Shown here one piece after another: positions 41,127 through 49,488 of a stretch of 64,000 nt of DNA. This DNA is from Sphingobacteriaceae bacterium. Lineage in GTDB: Bacteria; Bacteroidota; Bacteroidia; B-17B0; Aurantibacillaceae. The DNA lies in contig JADJLA010000002.1 of assembly GCA_016705695.1 (NCBI GenBank), positions 248,001 through 312,000 on the forward strand, read 5' to 3'. Both the position numbers and the translations under genes were made by a program. The number at the start of each line of letters is the position of its first letter. Positions within the stretch are counted from its first letter, which is position 1. A model generated the notes under the pieces. The model had not been told where the DNA came from. It was given only the letters and a program-made list of their open reading frames with translations, and did not search any database.

Positions 41127-42125
41127 ATGGGTCCATATGTTCTACTCACCGCCATTATTTTATCGGCACTGGTTTCGGTGATCGTTTGGATAGATTATTT
41201 CAGACGAATAGATGTTTTTGAACCGGAGCGCATTCGCTATTTAGTTATTGCGCTTTTAATTGGTTGCGGAACTCCCTACTTAAGTATTTTGATGTATGAA
41301 TTTCATGATACAATTGGCTTTGCACTGAATGGTAAACCTTTGAACGATCTTATTTATTCCGTTCTTGGAATTGGACTAACCGAAGAGCTGAGTAAAGTAG
41401 TTGGTGTTATTATTGTATTTCAATTACTAAAAAAACAAGTTAACGAATCGGTTGATTATTTGATCTATGCAGGAATGGTTGCGCTTGGTTTTGCCCTTGT
41501 AGAGAACACGATGTACATTGGTCGTTATGGAATTGATATTATTACCGATCGTTCATTTTACTCGGTTTTAGAACACATTATTAATACCAGCATTATTACC
41601 TACGGTTATTGTCGTTTTAAGATCTTTAATCGCGGTAATCATATTACAAATACATTAATAGGCTTTATAACCGCTATCAGTTCTCACGGTTTATTTGATT
41701 ACTTCATCATGAATCCTAGCTTTCATTATGTGGCACCTATACTAGTTATTCTTGTATATCTTATTGGGATAAATTTTTGGATCACCATGCTTAACAACGC
41801 CGTTAATTTTTCGTCGTACTTTAATTATTCAAAGATCCATTACTCAGGAAGCATTTTTTATCGACTTTTACTCTGGTATTTTTTTACCATGCTCATTGGC
41901 ATTTTTTATAAGACCTATACCAAAGGATTTATTTTTGCGCTCTCTGATTCTTTTACCGCTGTTTTTAGTAATGGTTTTTTGTTTGTATTAGTTATTCTTA
42001 GAGTAAGCAGATTCAAGATCTACAAGAATTTCTATCAACTCATAACCGTAAAACTTCCATTCTTTATAACAAAAAACAACGATGAAGACTTTAGCTTTTT
42101 TAATTTAGTAGATATTAAAATATGA
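41127..42125 (+). CDS. PrsW-family intramembrane metalloprotease
   Basis: The protein has 332 residues from ATG 41127 and about eight hydrophobic segments. The family's metal-binding motifs are present: GIGLTEELSKVVGVI (EE-x2-K, about 90), GMVALGFALVENTMYIG (about 125) with Glu-Asn, FYSVLEHIINTSIITYG with His (about 155), and AISSHGLFDYFIM with His-Gly-x2-Asp (about 190). PrsW enzymes cut transmembrane proteins, for instance anti-sigma factors, in the cytoplasmic membrane. No sigma or anti-sigma gene is adjacent, so the substrate is unknown. It has its own promoter just upstream. Confidence 0.88.
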   Translation: MGPYVLLTAIILSALVSVIVWIDYFRRIDVFEPERIRYLVIALLIGCGTPYLSILMYEFHDTIGFALNGKPLNDLIYSVLGIGLTEELSKVVGVIIVFQLLKKQVNESVDYLIYAGMVALGFALVENTMYIGRYGIDIITDRSFYSVLEHIINTSIITYGYCRFKIFNRGNHITNTLIGFITAISSHGLFDYFIMNPSFHYVAPILVILVYLIGINFWITMLNNAVNFSSYFNYSKIHYSGSIFYRLLLWYFFTMLIGIFYKTYTKGFIFALSDSFTAVFSNGFLFVLVILRVSRFKIYKNFYQLITVKLPFFITKNNDEDFSFFNLVDIKI

Positions 42126-42170
42126 GGTGAAAACTCTCACGAATATTTTTTAACCGCCAAACTTGGGCAA

Positions 42171-42485
42171 ATGATAGATATCAGCCCAATTAATCCAAAG
42201 AAAAGTTTTTTAGAAAAAACCGTTACCGTTAAAGTAAGCGACAAATTATTTTTTGATGGTGATACTACTGTTTACTTGGTAGAATTTACCGATGAAGGCA
42301 TGAATAACCGTTTTTATCTGAAGCCAAAAACACGAGGCAAAACGAAAATTGAGGATGCTTATCCTATTAATGAATTATTGCACGACGAAACTCCTGAGAG
42401 TTTTCCAACCAAGATCTCTGAATTAAAATTTGTGGAATGGGTTTATGTGAAGGCGGATAATGAGATCAGCAGAGTGAATTATTAA
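42171..42485 (+). CDS. Hypothetical small protein
   Basis: The protein has 104 residues, no signal peptide and no membrane segment. It shows alternating beta strands (KTVTVKVSDKLFFDGDTTVY, FVEWVYVKADNEIS). I recognise no family. It lies 45 bases after the PrsW-like gene, so it may share its transcript, and it is convergent with the Sua5 gene. Confidence 0.55.
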   Translation: MIDISPINPKKSFLEKTVTVKVSDKLFFDGDTTVYLVEFTDEGMNNRFYLKPKTRGKTKIEDAYPINELLHDETPESFPTKISELKFVEWVYVKADNEISRVNY

Positions 42486-42507
42486 TAAAGTACGATCGAC
42501 GAAGGTA

Positions 42508-42552
42508 GAAGTACGAATCTAGCACAGTCTCGTACTTCGTCATTCGTACTTC
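42508..42552. terminator. Hairpin between two convergent genes
   Basis: GAAGTACGA (42508-42516) can pair with TCGTACTTC at 42530-42538 or again at 42544-42552, so two alternative stems are possible. No long T-run is present on either strand. Terminator function is uncertain. Confidence 0.4.
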
Positions 42553-42556
42553 GTAA

Positions 42557-43516
42557 TTAGATTTTCGTTTCCGCTCTCCTCAACCTATCATTGATTGCTC
42601 TTCCCAAACCCTTATCTGGCAATGGTTCCGAAACTATCACGTCAAAATCGCCCTCGCCAGCTATTCTTAAAAAAGAAAATAAATTTATGGCAGCTTCATT
42701 TAAATTCTCTTTTTCCGACAGATTAAAAAACGTAACATTTTGTGTTTGTAATGGTGTTTTTCCAAAACAAATAGCAGCTGTTTTCTTGTTAGTGAACTTT
42801 GCTATCAGTTGAGCTCGATCCCCAATATACAAAGGTATATTTGGCGCATAATGATTCTTTAATTGCCCCGGCGCCTTGGGATCACTCGAATTATTTATTC
42901 GCAAACTAACTTTCCCAATTTCCTTTTCTATCTCTTCAATGGCTAATCCGCCCAAGCGATAAACGCAAACCTCTCCCTCTTCTACCCCAACAATTGTAGA
43001 TTCAATTCCTACCGTACATTTTCCGCCATCTAAAATATAATCTATTTTATCACCTAATTGTTTATTTACATGTTCAGCTTCGGTAGGACTCACATATCCA
43101 AACGGATTTGCACTTGGAGCAGCCACCGGAAAATTTAATTGCTTTAATAATTGCAAGGTGAGTTCATGATTTGGAACACGAACTGCCACTTGACTCAATC
43201 CAGAAGTTACAAGATCAGGAACATTATTTTTCTTCGGTAATAAAAGCGTTAACGGGCCGGGCCAAAATTTTTGTGCTAATTTTTTTAAGCGTTCATCATT
43301 AAATTCGGCATAATTTAAAGCTTGATCTATACCCGAAACGTGAATAATTAAGGGGTCGAAAAACGGACGTTGTTTTACCTCAAAAACCTTCAAGATCGCT
43401 TTTTCATCAAGGGCATTTGCGCCCAAACCGTATACCGTTTCGGTGGGAATGGCCACCAATTGGCCTTTTTGGAGCAATTCTTTTGCTTTAAATATGTCGT
43501 TTCCAATGTGCGCCAA
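42557..43516 (-). CDS. L-threonylcarbamoyladenylate synthase (Sua5 form)
   Basis: The protein has 319 residues. It makes threonylcarbamoyl-AMP for the t6A37 modification of tRNAs reading ANN codons. The N-terminal YrdC domain (about 1-200) has LVAIPTETVYGLGANALDEK, FKVKQRPFFDPLIIHV-like text (VKQRPFFDPLIIHVSG), FPVAAPSANPFGYVSPT and DGGKCTVGIESTIVGVEEG. The C-terminal Sua5 domain (about 210-319) starts at APGQLKNHYAPNIPLY. The start is TTG 43516, with promoter box TATATTTG on the minus strand (43529-43522) ending six bases upstream, so the mRNA is probably almost leaderless. It is divergent from hpt with a gap of only 43 bases. Confidence 0.93.
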   Translation of the reverse strand: MAHIGNDIFKAKELLQKGQLVAIPTETVYGLGANALDEKAILKVFEVKQRPFFDPLIIHVSGIDQALNYAEFNDERLKKLAQKFWPGPLTLLLPKKNNVPDLVTSGLSQVAVRVPNHELTLQLLKQLNFPVAAPSANPFGYVSPTEAEHVNKQLGDKIDYILDGGKCTVGIESTIVGVEEGEVCVYRLGGLAIEEIEKEIGKVSLRINNSSDPKAPGQLKNHYAPNIPLYIGDRAQLIAKFTNKKTAAICFGKTPLQTQNVTFFNLSEKENLNEAAINLFSFLRIAGEGDFDVIVSEPLPDKGLGRAINDRLRRAETKI

Positions 43517-43521
43517 GGCTC

Positions 43522-43549
43522 CAAATATACGCTAAAACCCGTATATTTG
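43522..43549. promoter_or_regulatory. Back-to-back -7 boxes of the divergent sua5 and hpt genes
   Basis: On the minus strand TATATTTG (43529-43522) precedes sua5; on the plus strand TATATTTG (43542-43549) precedes hpt. Their -33 regions must overlap the opposite gene's promoter or coding start, so the two may compete for polymerase. Confidence 0.55.
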
Positions 43550-43559
43550 CGCCCTCATT

Positions 43560-44090
43560 ATGAGTCAGTTGATCACATTAAAAGACAAACAATTCAAGCC
43601 CTACATTAGCTCTCAAAAGATAAATGAGGCGGTAAAAAATATTGCCAAAAAAATAAATTCAGAACTAGCCAACGATTTTCCGATTTTTTTAGTAGTTTTA
43701 AATGGCTCTTTTATGTTTGCTGCTGATCTTTTACGAGAAGTGAATATTCCATGCGAGATCTCCTTTATCAAACTTTCAAGTTATTCAGGAACATCAAGTA
43801 GTGGAACAGTTTCAGAACTCATTGGTTTAAGTGAAGATCTTGATAACAGAACAGTAGTTATTGTTGAAGACATTGTTGATTCGGGAAATACGCTTGATAA
43901 AATAATGGACTCGCTAAGCAAAACAAAACAAATAAAAGTTGCTACGGCACTATTTAAACCTGAAGCCTACAAAAAGAAACACGAGATCAATTATGTAGGT
44001 TTAACCATACAAAATGAATTTGTGATAGGTTACGGTTTAGATTACGACGGACAAGGAAGAAATTTGAAAGACATATATATACTTACATAA
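43560..44090 (+). CDS. hpt: Hypoxanthine phosphoribosyltransferase
   Basis: The type I phosphoribosyltransferase has 176 residues and salvages hypoxanthine and guanine with PRPP to IMP and GMP. The PRPP loop is RTVVIVEDIVDSGNTLDKIM (about 100), with the family's Asp-Ile-Val-Asp-Ser-Gly-x-Thr. Other motifs are FLVVLNGSFMFAADLLREVN (about 45), FIKLSSYSGTSSSGTV and FVIGYGLDYDGQGRNL near the end. Length and order are as usual. The promoter box ends ten bases before the ATG. The stop codon is directly followed by long-hairpin repeat copy B, and adk lies beyond. Confidence 0.95.
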   Translation: MSQLITLKDKQFKPYISSQKINEAVKNIAKKINSELANDFPIFLVVLNGSFMFAADLLREVNIPCEISFIKLSSYSGTSSSGTVSELIGLSEDLDNRTVVIVEDIVDSGNTLDKIMDSLSKTKQIKVATALFKPEAYKKKHEINYVGLTIQNEFVIGYGLDYDGQGRNLKDIYILT

Positions 44091-44226
44091 GATGAGTTTT
44101 ATAAATTAGATTTTTTTAGGCGAGTGAAATTTTAAAACCGCAGCAGACCTATGTCTGTGAGGATTTTAAATCCCGATAGCTATCGGGAGAAACTCAACGA
44201 CAAAAAAGCAATTTATAAAACTTATC
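44091..44226. repeat. Long-hairpin repeat, copy B, with nested perfect palindrome
   Basis: GATGAGTTTTATAAATT (44091-44107) and AATTTATAAAACTTATC (44210-44226) are inverted termini with one wobble-type mismatch. Inner arms match copies A and C. The 18-bp palindrome TCCCGATAGCTATCGGGA recurs at 44171-44188. It starts one base after the hpt stop. Confidence 0.78.
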
Positions 44227-44250
44227 ATAAAAACATTTAAACGAAACACC

Positions 44251-45339
44251 ATGGAAATGCTAAATCTTGTACTTTTTGGACCTCCGGGCGCAGGTAAAGG
44301 TACACAGTCGGAAAATTTAATAAATAAATATGGCTTAGTGCACTTAAGCACCGGCGACTTGTTACGTTCGGAAATTGCACGCGGAACAGATCTTGGTTTA
44401 CAAGCCAAAGCTATTATGGATCGCGGCGATCTAGTAAGTGATGAGATCGTAATTGGTATGATCGAATCAAAATTAGATGGTAATCCTAATGTAAAAGGAT
44501 TTATTTTTGATGGTTTCCCAAGAACAACTGCGCAAGCCATTGCATTAGATGATCTTTTACAAAAGAAAGGAACCGCTATTCATGCGATGTTAGCTTTGGA
44601 AGTTGAAAATGAAGAGTTAGTAAAGCGCTTGTTATTACGTGGACAAGATAGCGGACGTGAAGATGATAAGAACGAAGGTATTATCCGTAATCGCATCAAC
44701 GAGTACAATAATAAAACTTTGCCTCTAAAGAATTATTATAACGAACAAGGTAAATTTCATTCTATTAACGGCATAGGAAGTGTTGATCAGATCTTCCAAA
44801 ATTTAGTAGACCGTATTGTATTCATTAAAGCAGAAGTTGATCTTACACAATTAGAAACAGATCTTGAGCATTTGGATCTTACAGTTAATGATTTTGAAGT
44901 AGCCGATGAAATTGAACCACATTTACTATTAGAAATTGATGCCATAAAACGTGTGGAGGCTGAAGAAGAGGAAGAAAGAAAAACAGCGGTAACTCAATTA
45001 GCAAGATCAAGCAAGGATCATTCGAAAAGTAATGGTCATTCAGCAGCAGGAGAAAAGAAAGCGGCTAACATTAAGAAGATCGCAAGCAAACCTGCAGCGA
45101 AGAAACCCGCTAAAAAAGCGAAGGCAAAACCGGCTAAAAAAGTAACAAAGAAGAAAGTTGCAAAACCCGCTAAGAAAAAAGCAGTGAAGAAGGTCGCTAA
45201 AAAAGTGGCGAAGAAACCTACCTCCGCTAAAGCTTCGGCAGGCAAGAAAGTAGTTGCTAAAAAGAAAGTAGTTAAAAAAACTAGCAAGAAGAAAGTAGCA
45301 AAAAAAGTTGCTAAGAAAACAAATAAAAAACGTAAATAA
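44251..45339 (+). CDS. adk: Adenylate kinase with a long histone H1-like basic tail
   Basis: The protein has 362 residues, while adenylate kinases have about 190-215. Residues 1-193 are a full short-lid enzyme: LVLFGPPGAGKGTQSENL (P-loop, about 11), HLSTGDLLRSEIARGTD, GFIFDGFPRTTAQA, RLLLRGQDSGREDDKNEG (short lid) and RIVFIKAE. An acidic linker (about 195-243, DIEPHLLLEI-like, ending AEEEEERK) follows, then from about 260 to the end a Lys/Ala/Pro tail made of KKPAKK, KKVAKK and KKAVKK units. It converts ATP and AMP to two ADP. The tail is like histone H1 and bacterial HU-tail proteins and might bind DNA or RNA; that is inference. A short segment, PTSAKASAGKK, breaks the repeat. Confidence 0.93.
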   Translation: MEMLNLVLFGPPGAGKGTQSENLINKYGLVHLSTGDLLRSEIARGTDLGLQAKAIMDRGDLVSDEIVIGMIESKLDGNPNVKGFIFDGFPRTTAQAIALDDLLQKKGTAIHAMLALEVENEELVKRLLLRGQDSGREDDKNEGIIRNRINEYNNKTLPLKNYYNEQGKFHSINGIGSVDQIFQNLVDRIVFIKAEVDLTQLETDLEHLDLTVNDFEVADEIEPHLLLEIDAIKRVEAEEEEERKTAVTQLARSSKDHSKSNGHSAAGEKKAANIKKIASKPAAKKPAKKAKAKPAKKVTKKKVAKPAKKKAVKKVAKKVAKKPTSAKASAGKKVVAKKKVVKKTSKKKVAKKVAKKTNKKRK

Positions 45340-45352
45340 ATTTTAATCAAAT

Positions 45353-45380
45353 AAGCCTGTGTTTTGTGCACAGGCTTTTC
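45353..45380 (+). terminator. Terminator after adk
   Basis: AAGCCTGTG (45353-45361) pairs with CACAGGCTT (45369-45377) and is followed by TTCTATTCTT. An in-frame TTG within it (45364) should not be taken as the obg start. Confidence 0.75.
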
Positions 45381-45393
45381 TATTCTTATAACT

Positions 45394-46410
45394 GTGGATA
45401 CTAATTTTGTTGATTATGTGAAGATCTGCTGCAGAAGCGGAAAAGGCGGACCTGGCTCAAGGCACTTACATCGTGATGTATTTACTGCCAAAGGTGGTCC
45501 TGATGGTGGCGATGGTGGACGTGGTGGTCATGTTATTGTAAAAGGCAATAAACAATTGTGGACATTGATCCATTTAAAATATCGTAAACATGTTATTGCT
45601 ACCGAAGGCGAAAGTGGTGGAAGTTCTAACTCTAGCGGAAAACAAGGAAAAGACGAATACTTAGAAGTTCCATTGGGTACAATTGCTAAAGATGCAGAAA
45701 CCGGTGAAGTGCTTTTTGAAATTAAAGAAGACGGAGAAGAACATATTATTGTTGCGGGAGGAAGAGGCGGATTAGGAAATACACATTTTAAATCGCCCAC
45801 CATGCAAACACCTCGTCATGCGCAACCGGGCGAAGACGGAAAGAATGAATGGAAGATCCTTGAATTAAAAGTTTTGGCCGATGTAGGTTTGGTTGGCTTT
45901 CCGAATGCAGGTAAATCAACTTTACTTTCGGTAGTGAGCGCTGCTAAGCCTGAAATAGCTAATTATCCATTTACAACATTGGTCCCTAATTTAGGAATTG
46001 TTGAATACCGCGATTACAAAAGTTTTGTGATGGCCGATATTCCGGGAATTATTGAAGGTGCCCATGAAGGAAAAGGATTAGGCTTGCGTTTTTTAAGACA
46101 TATTGAACGTAACTCACTTTTATTATTTATGGTGAGTTGTGATGCAAAAGATATTGTTGAGGAATACAATGTATTATTGAACGAATTGAAATTATACAAT
46201 CCTGAATTGCTTTTAAAAGAGCGCATTTTGGCCATTACAAAAAGCGATATGATGGATGCTGAATTGGAAGCAGAGATGACAAAAGAAGTTGCCAAAGGAT
46301 TAAAGGGAAAGAAAAAAGTTCCTTTCATCTTTATTTCTGCTGTAAGTGGTAAAAATATTCAACAGCTGAAAGATATGTTGTGGGAGAAATTAAACCATTA
46401 TGATTTTTGA
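45394..46410 (+). CDS. obgE: GTPase Obg
   Basis: The protein has 338 residues from GTG 45394 (DTNFVDYVKICCRSGKGGPG), the position where Bacteroidota Obg proteins start. The TTG at 45364 lies inside the adk terminator. The N-terminal Obg fold is glycine-rich (KGGPDGGDGGRGGHVIVKGN, AGGRGGLGNTHFKSPTMQTP). The G domain has G1 GLVGFPNAGKSTLLSVV (about 162), G3 FVMADIPGIIEGAHEGKGLG, G4 AITKSDMM (about 275) and G5 FIFISAVSGKNI. There is no long C-terminal extension. Obg binds the 50S subunit in assembly and stress control. It overlaps the next gene by four bases (TTGA). Confidence 0.95.
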   Translation: MDTNFVDYVKICCRSGKGGPGSRHLHRDVFTAKGGPDGGDGGRGGHVIVKGNKQLWTLIHLKYRKHVIATEGESGGSSNSSGKQGKDEYLEVPLGTIAKDAETGEVLFEIKEDGEEHIIVAGGRGGLGNTHFKSPTMQTPRHAQPGEDGKNEWKILELKVLADVGLVGFPNAGKSTLLSVVSAAKPEIANYPFTTLVPNLGIVEYRDYKSFVMADIPGIIEGAHEGKGLGLRFLRHIERNSLLLFMVSCDAKDIVEEYNVLLNELKLYNPELLLKERILAITKSDMMDAELEAEMTKEVAKGLKGKKKVPFIFISAVSGKNIQQLKDMLWEKLNHYDF

Positions 46411-47166
46411 GATCATCAGAAAAAATAATTGATCATTTTATTAAGGCGTTGATCAAAGAACTTCCAAGAGACACAAAGACCAAACAAGAAGATCAGCAAA
46501 TTATCTTAACGTATCAAGCTCATAAATGTTTGATCCACTTTTTTAAAGAAACGCCCTTTGATAAATTTAAAGGTTTGCAATTGCCAATTGATCTTTTGGT
46601 AACAAAAAAAGACAAGCTCATTTCTATCATTCAATCAAAACTGCACTATACGCGTAAAGTTTACGCCCGCCAGTGCATTGGCAGAAAAATTGAAGCCGCA
46701 GTTGCAGAAAGTTTTTGGAACGTATACCATTTAATGTCGTTTGCCTCGAGCGCGTTTCATTACGGCCTTTTTGATAGTGCAGAATTAATTGCAGTTGCTT
46801 CATTTTCTAAAGGAAGAAAAATGAATAGATTGGAAGAGCATCAACGCTCTTTTGAATTGGTACGGTTTTGTTGCAAAGAAGGAATTACGGTTACAGGAGG
46901 CTTAACAAAGCTTTTAAAAAATTTTGCAGATGAAAAAGATCCGGGCGATATTATGACCCTACGTTGACAAACAATTAAGCGAAGGCGCTTCATACTTAAA
47001 GTGTGGGTTTAAATTGCACAGTGAAACAAAAAAGCAAGAGTTTTTGGTGAATACGAATACTTTTGAAAGAAGCTATTATAAGGGCGAGGAATTTGATGCT
47101 AAAAAATTCTATATCTCAGAAAATCTTGGTAATTTAAAATTGGTTTATACGCTTGATAAAAACTAA
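46407..47166 (+). pseudogene. Uncharacterised protein, frameshifted near the C-terminus
   Basis: The first part is 186 residues, starting at TTG 46407, overlapping obg. It reads KLHYTRKVYARQCIGRKIEA, FDSAELIAVASFSKGRKMNR, SFELVRFCCKEGITVTGGLT and KLLKNFADEKDPGDIM, then TLR and stop at 46967. Removing one C from CCC (46957-46959) lets it go on as TYVDKQLSEGASYLKCGFKL, HSETKKQEFLVNTNTFERSY and YKGEEFDAKKFYISENLG to a stop at 47166. The joined reading (252 residues) matches a family with GGLSKLFKxF and SYADxRWSxGNLYEKLGF-like text seen in phages and bacteria; its function is unknown to me. So it is either a frameshift lesion or a sequencing error. Confidence 0.7.
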
Positions 47167-48112
47167 ACATAATTGCCTTGTTATATTAGGTCCAACTGCC
47201 AGCGGTAAAACCCATTTGGCCTGTCAATTGGCTTACCATTTTAATGGCGAGATCATTAGTGCCGATTCGCGGCAAGTTTATAAAGGATTGAATATCGGAA
47301 CAGGAAAAGATCTGGGAGAGTACAAAGTAAAAGGTAAAAAGATCCCATACCATTTAATTGATGTCTGCGATGTAAATACCCAATTTTATTTACATGATTT
47401 TATTCGCGGATTAAAAAAGAGTTTTACTGAAATAACAGAACGAGGTCACCTTCCAATAATTTGCGGAGGAACAGGTTTATATTTAGAAGCTTTGGAAAAA
47501 GATCACTCCTTAACTCAAATTCAAGAGAATCATGAACGGAGAAGTGAATTAAATGTATTAAGCAGAGAAGAGTTGATAGAGTTATACAGATCGCTTAAGT
47601 CGTCTTATATCCCAAAAGATCTAGGGATCGCTAAGAGTACTTCAGAAAACGCAGACATTGAGACCGATTCCAAAAAGCGGATCATCCGGCGCATTGAAAT
47701 TGCTGAGTATTTAAAAGATCATCCGCTCCCCGAAAAACAAGAAACTATTTATAAACCAAAATATATCGGCATTAAAATTACCAGGGAAGAACGCAACAAG
47801 CGAATTGATGTCCGTTTAAAACAGCGATTAGAAAATGGTTTGATAGAAGAAGTGGAAGGGTTATTGAAAAAGGGCATTTCGCACGAACGTTTACAGTTTT
47901 TAGGCTTGGAGTATAAATTCATTTCTCAATATCTTTTAAAACAGATCAACAAAAAAGAACTCTTTACACTTTTAAGTACTGCTATTCACCAATTTGCAAA
48001 ACGTCAAATGACCTGGTACCGAAGAATGGAAAAGAACGGAATAGAAATTGAATGGGTAGAGTTGGAAGAAGCTGAAGAATTATTTATCGATCTTAAAAAA
48101 ATATTTGTTTAG
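47153..48112 (+). CDS. miaA: tRNA dimethylallyltransferase
   Basis: The protein has 319 residues. It adds a dimethylallyl group to N6 of A37 in tRNAs reading UNN codons. The P-loop is in LVILGPTASGKTHLACQLAY (about 10-29). Next comes GEIISADSRQVYKGLNIGTG with catalytic Asp and the tRNA-discriminating loop, LPIICGGTGLYLEALE (about 105) and GIKITREERNKRIDVRLKQR (about 205). The C-terminus has FAKRQMTWYRRM. No ATG is available, so the start is TTG 47153, overlapping the end of the frameshifted gene by 14 bases. IspE, which supplies the isoprenoid precursor pathway, is elsewhere in the window. Confidence 0.94.
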   Translation: MIKTKHNCLVILGPTASGKTHLACQLAYHFNGEIISADSRQVYKGLNIGTGKDLGEYKVKGKKIPYHLIDVCDVNTQFYLHDFIRGLKKSFTEITERGHLPIICGGTGLYLEALEKDHSLTQIQENHERRSELNVLSREELIELYRSLKSSYIPKDLGIAKSTSENADIETDSKKRIIRRIEIAEYLKDHPLPEKQETIYKPKYIGIKITREERNKRIDVRLKQRLENGLIEEVEGLLKKGISHERLQFLGLEYKFISQYLLKQINKKELFTLLSTAIHQFAKRQMTWYRRMEKNGIEIEWVELEEAEELFIDLKKIFV

Positions 48113-48134
48113 GGTCTTTCCGCCTTAAAAACTG

Positions 48135-48142
48135 TATCTTCG
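48135..48142 (+). promoter_or_regulatory. -7 promoter box of the MATE gene
   Basis: TATCTTCG resembles TAnnTTTG with one change and ends eight bases before the ATG at 48151. Confidence 0.35.
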
Positions 48143-48150
48143 CCCCGCAA

Positions 48151-49488
48151 ATGCTTACCAGTAAACAACATTATAAAGAAACTATTCTCCTAGCATGGCC
48201 TTTGATACTAACTCAGGTTGGTCATATCATTACCAGCATGGTGGACACTATTTTTTTGGGTCAAATTGGAGTTGCCGAACAAGCAGCGGGTATTTTTGCC
48301 AATAATATTTTTATTCTGCTCTTGGTTTTTGGTATTGGCTTGAGTTACGCTACTACGCCTCTTGTTACAGCAGCTAATGAAAAAAATGATCTGGAAGGGA
48401 AAGCTGCTCTATTTAAAAATTCGCTTTTTCTGAATATCTGTACTTCAGTTGTTTTATTTCTTATATTATTCTTTTCTGCCCCGCTTTTGCAATACTTACA
48501 GCAACCACAAGATGTTGTTGCGCTCGCTACACCTTTTTATGAAGTATTGATCTTTTCTTTACTTCCTCTTTCCATATTTTTTGTTTGCAAACAATACTGC
48601 GAAGGCTTAAGTAATACAAGTGCGGGATTAATTATAAGTGTGTTAGGGAATATTTTAAATATTGTTTTAAATTATTTATTGATAAACGGATACATGGGCT
48701 TACCCAAAATGGGCTATATGGGTTCGGCCTGGGCAACTTTTATTGCACGAAGTTTTATGGGAATAGGGTTTTTATATCTCATGTATAAAACGCCAACGCT
48801 CAATGCCATATTCACCGTTTACAAAAAGGTAAAAGTGAATATGAAACATTTGGGCGAATTAGCAAAAATTGGTTTTAACTCTGCCATGCAATTTACATTT
48901 GAGGTTGCAGCTTTTGTAATTGCGGGTTTAATGGCAGGGTCATTTGGAAAAGAACAAATAGACGCGCACGGCATTGCACTTCACATTGCAGCATTCACCT
49001 ATATGTTTGGAAGCGGTATTGGAAGCGCGGCAACAATTCGCATTGGAATTTTTAACGCGCAAAATAATTGGCAAGAAGTAAAGAACGCGGGTTTAACTGC
49101 CATTAAATTGGTATTGATGGTTATGGGAGGATGTGGTTTAATATTCTTAGCGCTTAATCAATATCTCCCCACTATTTTTAGCAGCGAAAAAGCAGTGATC
49201 GAATTAGCTTCTGAGTTACTTCTCATTGCAGCACTCTTTCAATTATTTGATGGCTTGCAAGTAACTGTAATTGGAATTTTGAGAGGATTAGAAGACGTTA
49301 GGATATCTACGCTTATTACGTTTATTGGATATTGGGTTATTGCATTAGGGCTTTGCTATGTATTAGCCTTTACATTTAAACTCGAAGTTATAGGTGTTTG
49401 GATAGGTTTATTAGCCAGCTTGATCTTTGTGGGACTAACCCTACTCTGGAGGTTTAGGTATTTATATAAGAAGCACCTTCGTTTTTAA
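48151..49488 (+). CDS. MATE-family multidrug efflux transporter (NorM-like)
   Basis: The protein has 445 residues and twelve hydrophobic segments in two homologous halves. N-terminal ILLAWPLILTQVGHIITSMV and DTIFLGQIGVAEQAAG are MatE signatures, and ISVLGNILNIVLNYLLINGY (about 160) is the typical TM5/6 Asn-rich motif. The second half has ELAKIGFNSAMQFTFEVAAF (about 235). It exports cationic drugs or metabolites using a sodium or proton gradient. It lies alone after miaA with its own promoter-like box. The substrate cannot be inferred. Confidence 0.93.
   Translation: MLTSKQHYKETILLAWPLILTQVGHIITSMVDTIFLGQIGVAEQAAGIFANNIFILLLVFGIGLSYATTPLVTAANEKNDLEGKAALFKNSLFLNICTSVVLFLILFFSAPLLQYLQQPQDVVALATPFYEVLIFSLLPLSIFFVCKQYCEGLSNTSAGLIISVLGNILNIVLNYLLINGYMGLPKMGYMGSAWATFIARSFMGIGFLYLMYKTPTLNAIFTVYKKVKVNMKHLGELAKIGFNSAMQFTFEVAAFVIAGLMAGSFGKEQIDAHGIALHIAAFTYMFGSGIGSAATIRIGIFNAQNNWQEVKNAGLTAIKLVLMVMGGCGLIFLALNQYLPTIFSSEKAVIELASELLLIAALFQLFDGLQVTVIGILRGLEDVRISTLITFIGYWVIALGLCYVLAFTFKLEVIGVWIGLLASLIFVGLTLLWRFRYLYKKHLRF

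Noticed and set aside
45036..45371. 111-codon frame antisense to the adk tail
   Set aside because: Low-complexity Phe/Leu/Ala reading of the Lys/Ala repeats; no family resemblance.
45364..45393. obg start at TTG 45364
   Set aside because: It lies in the loop of the adk terminator; the GTG at 45394 fits the family start.
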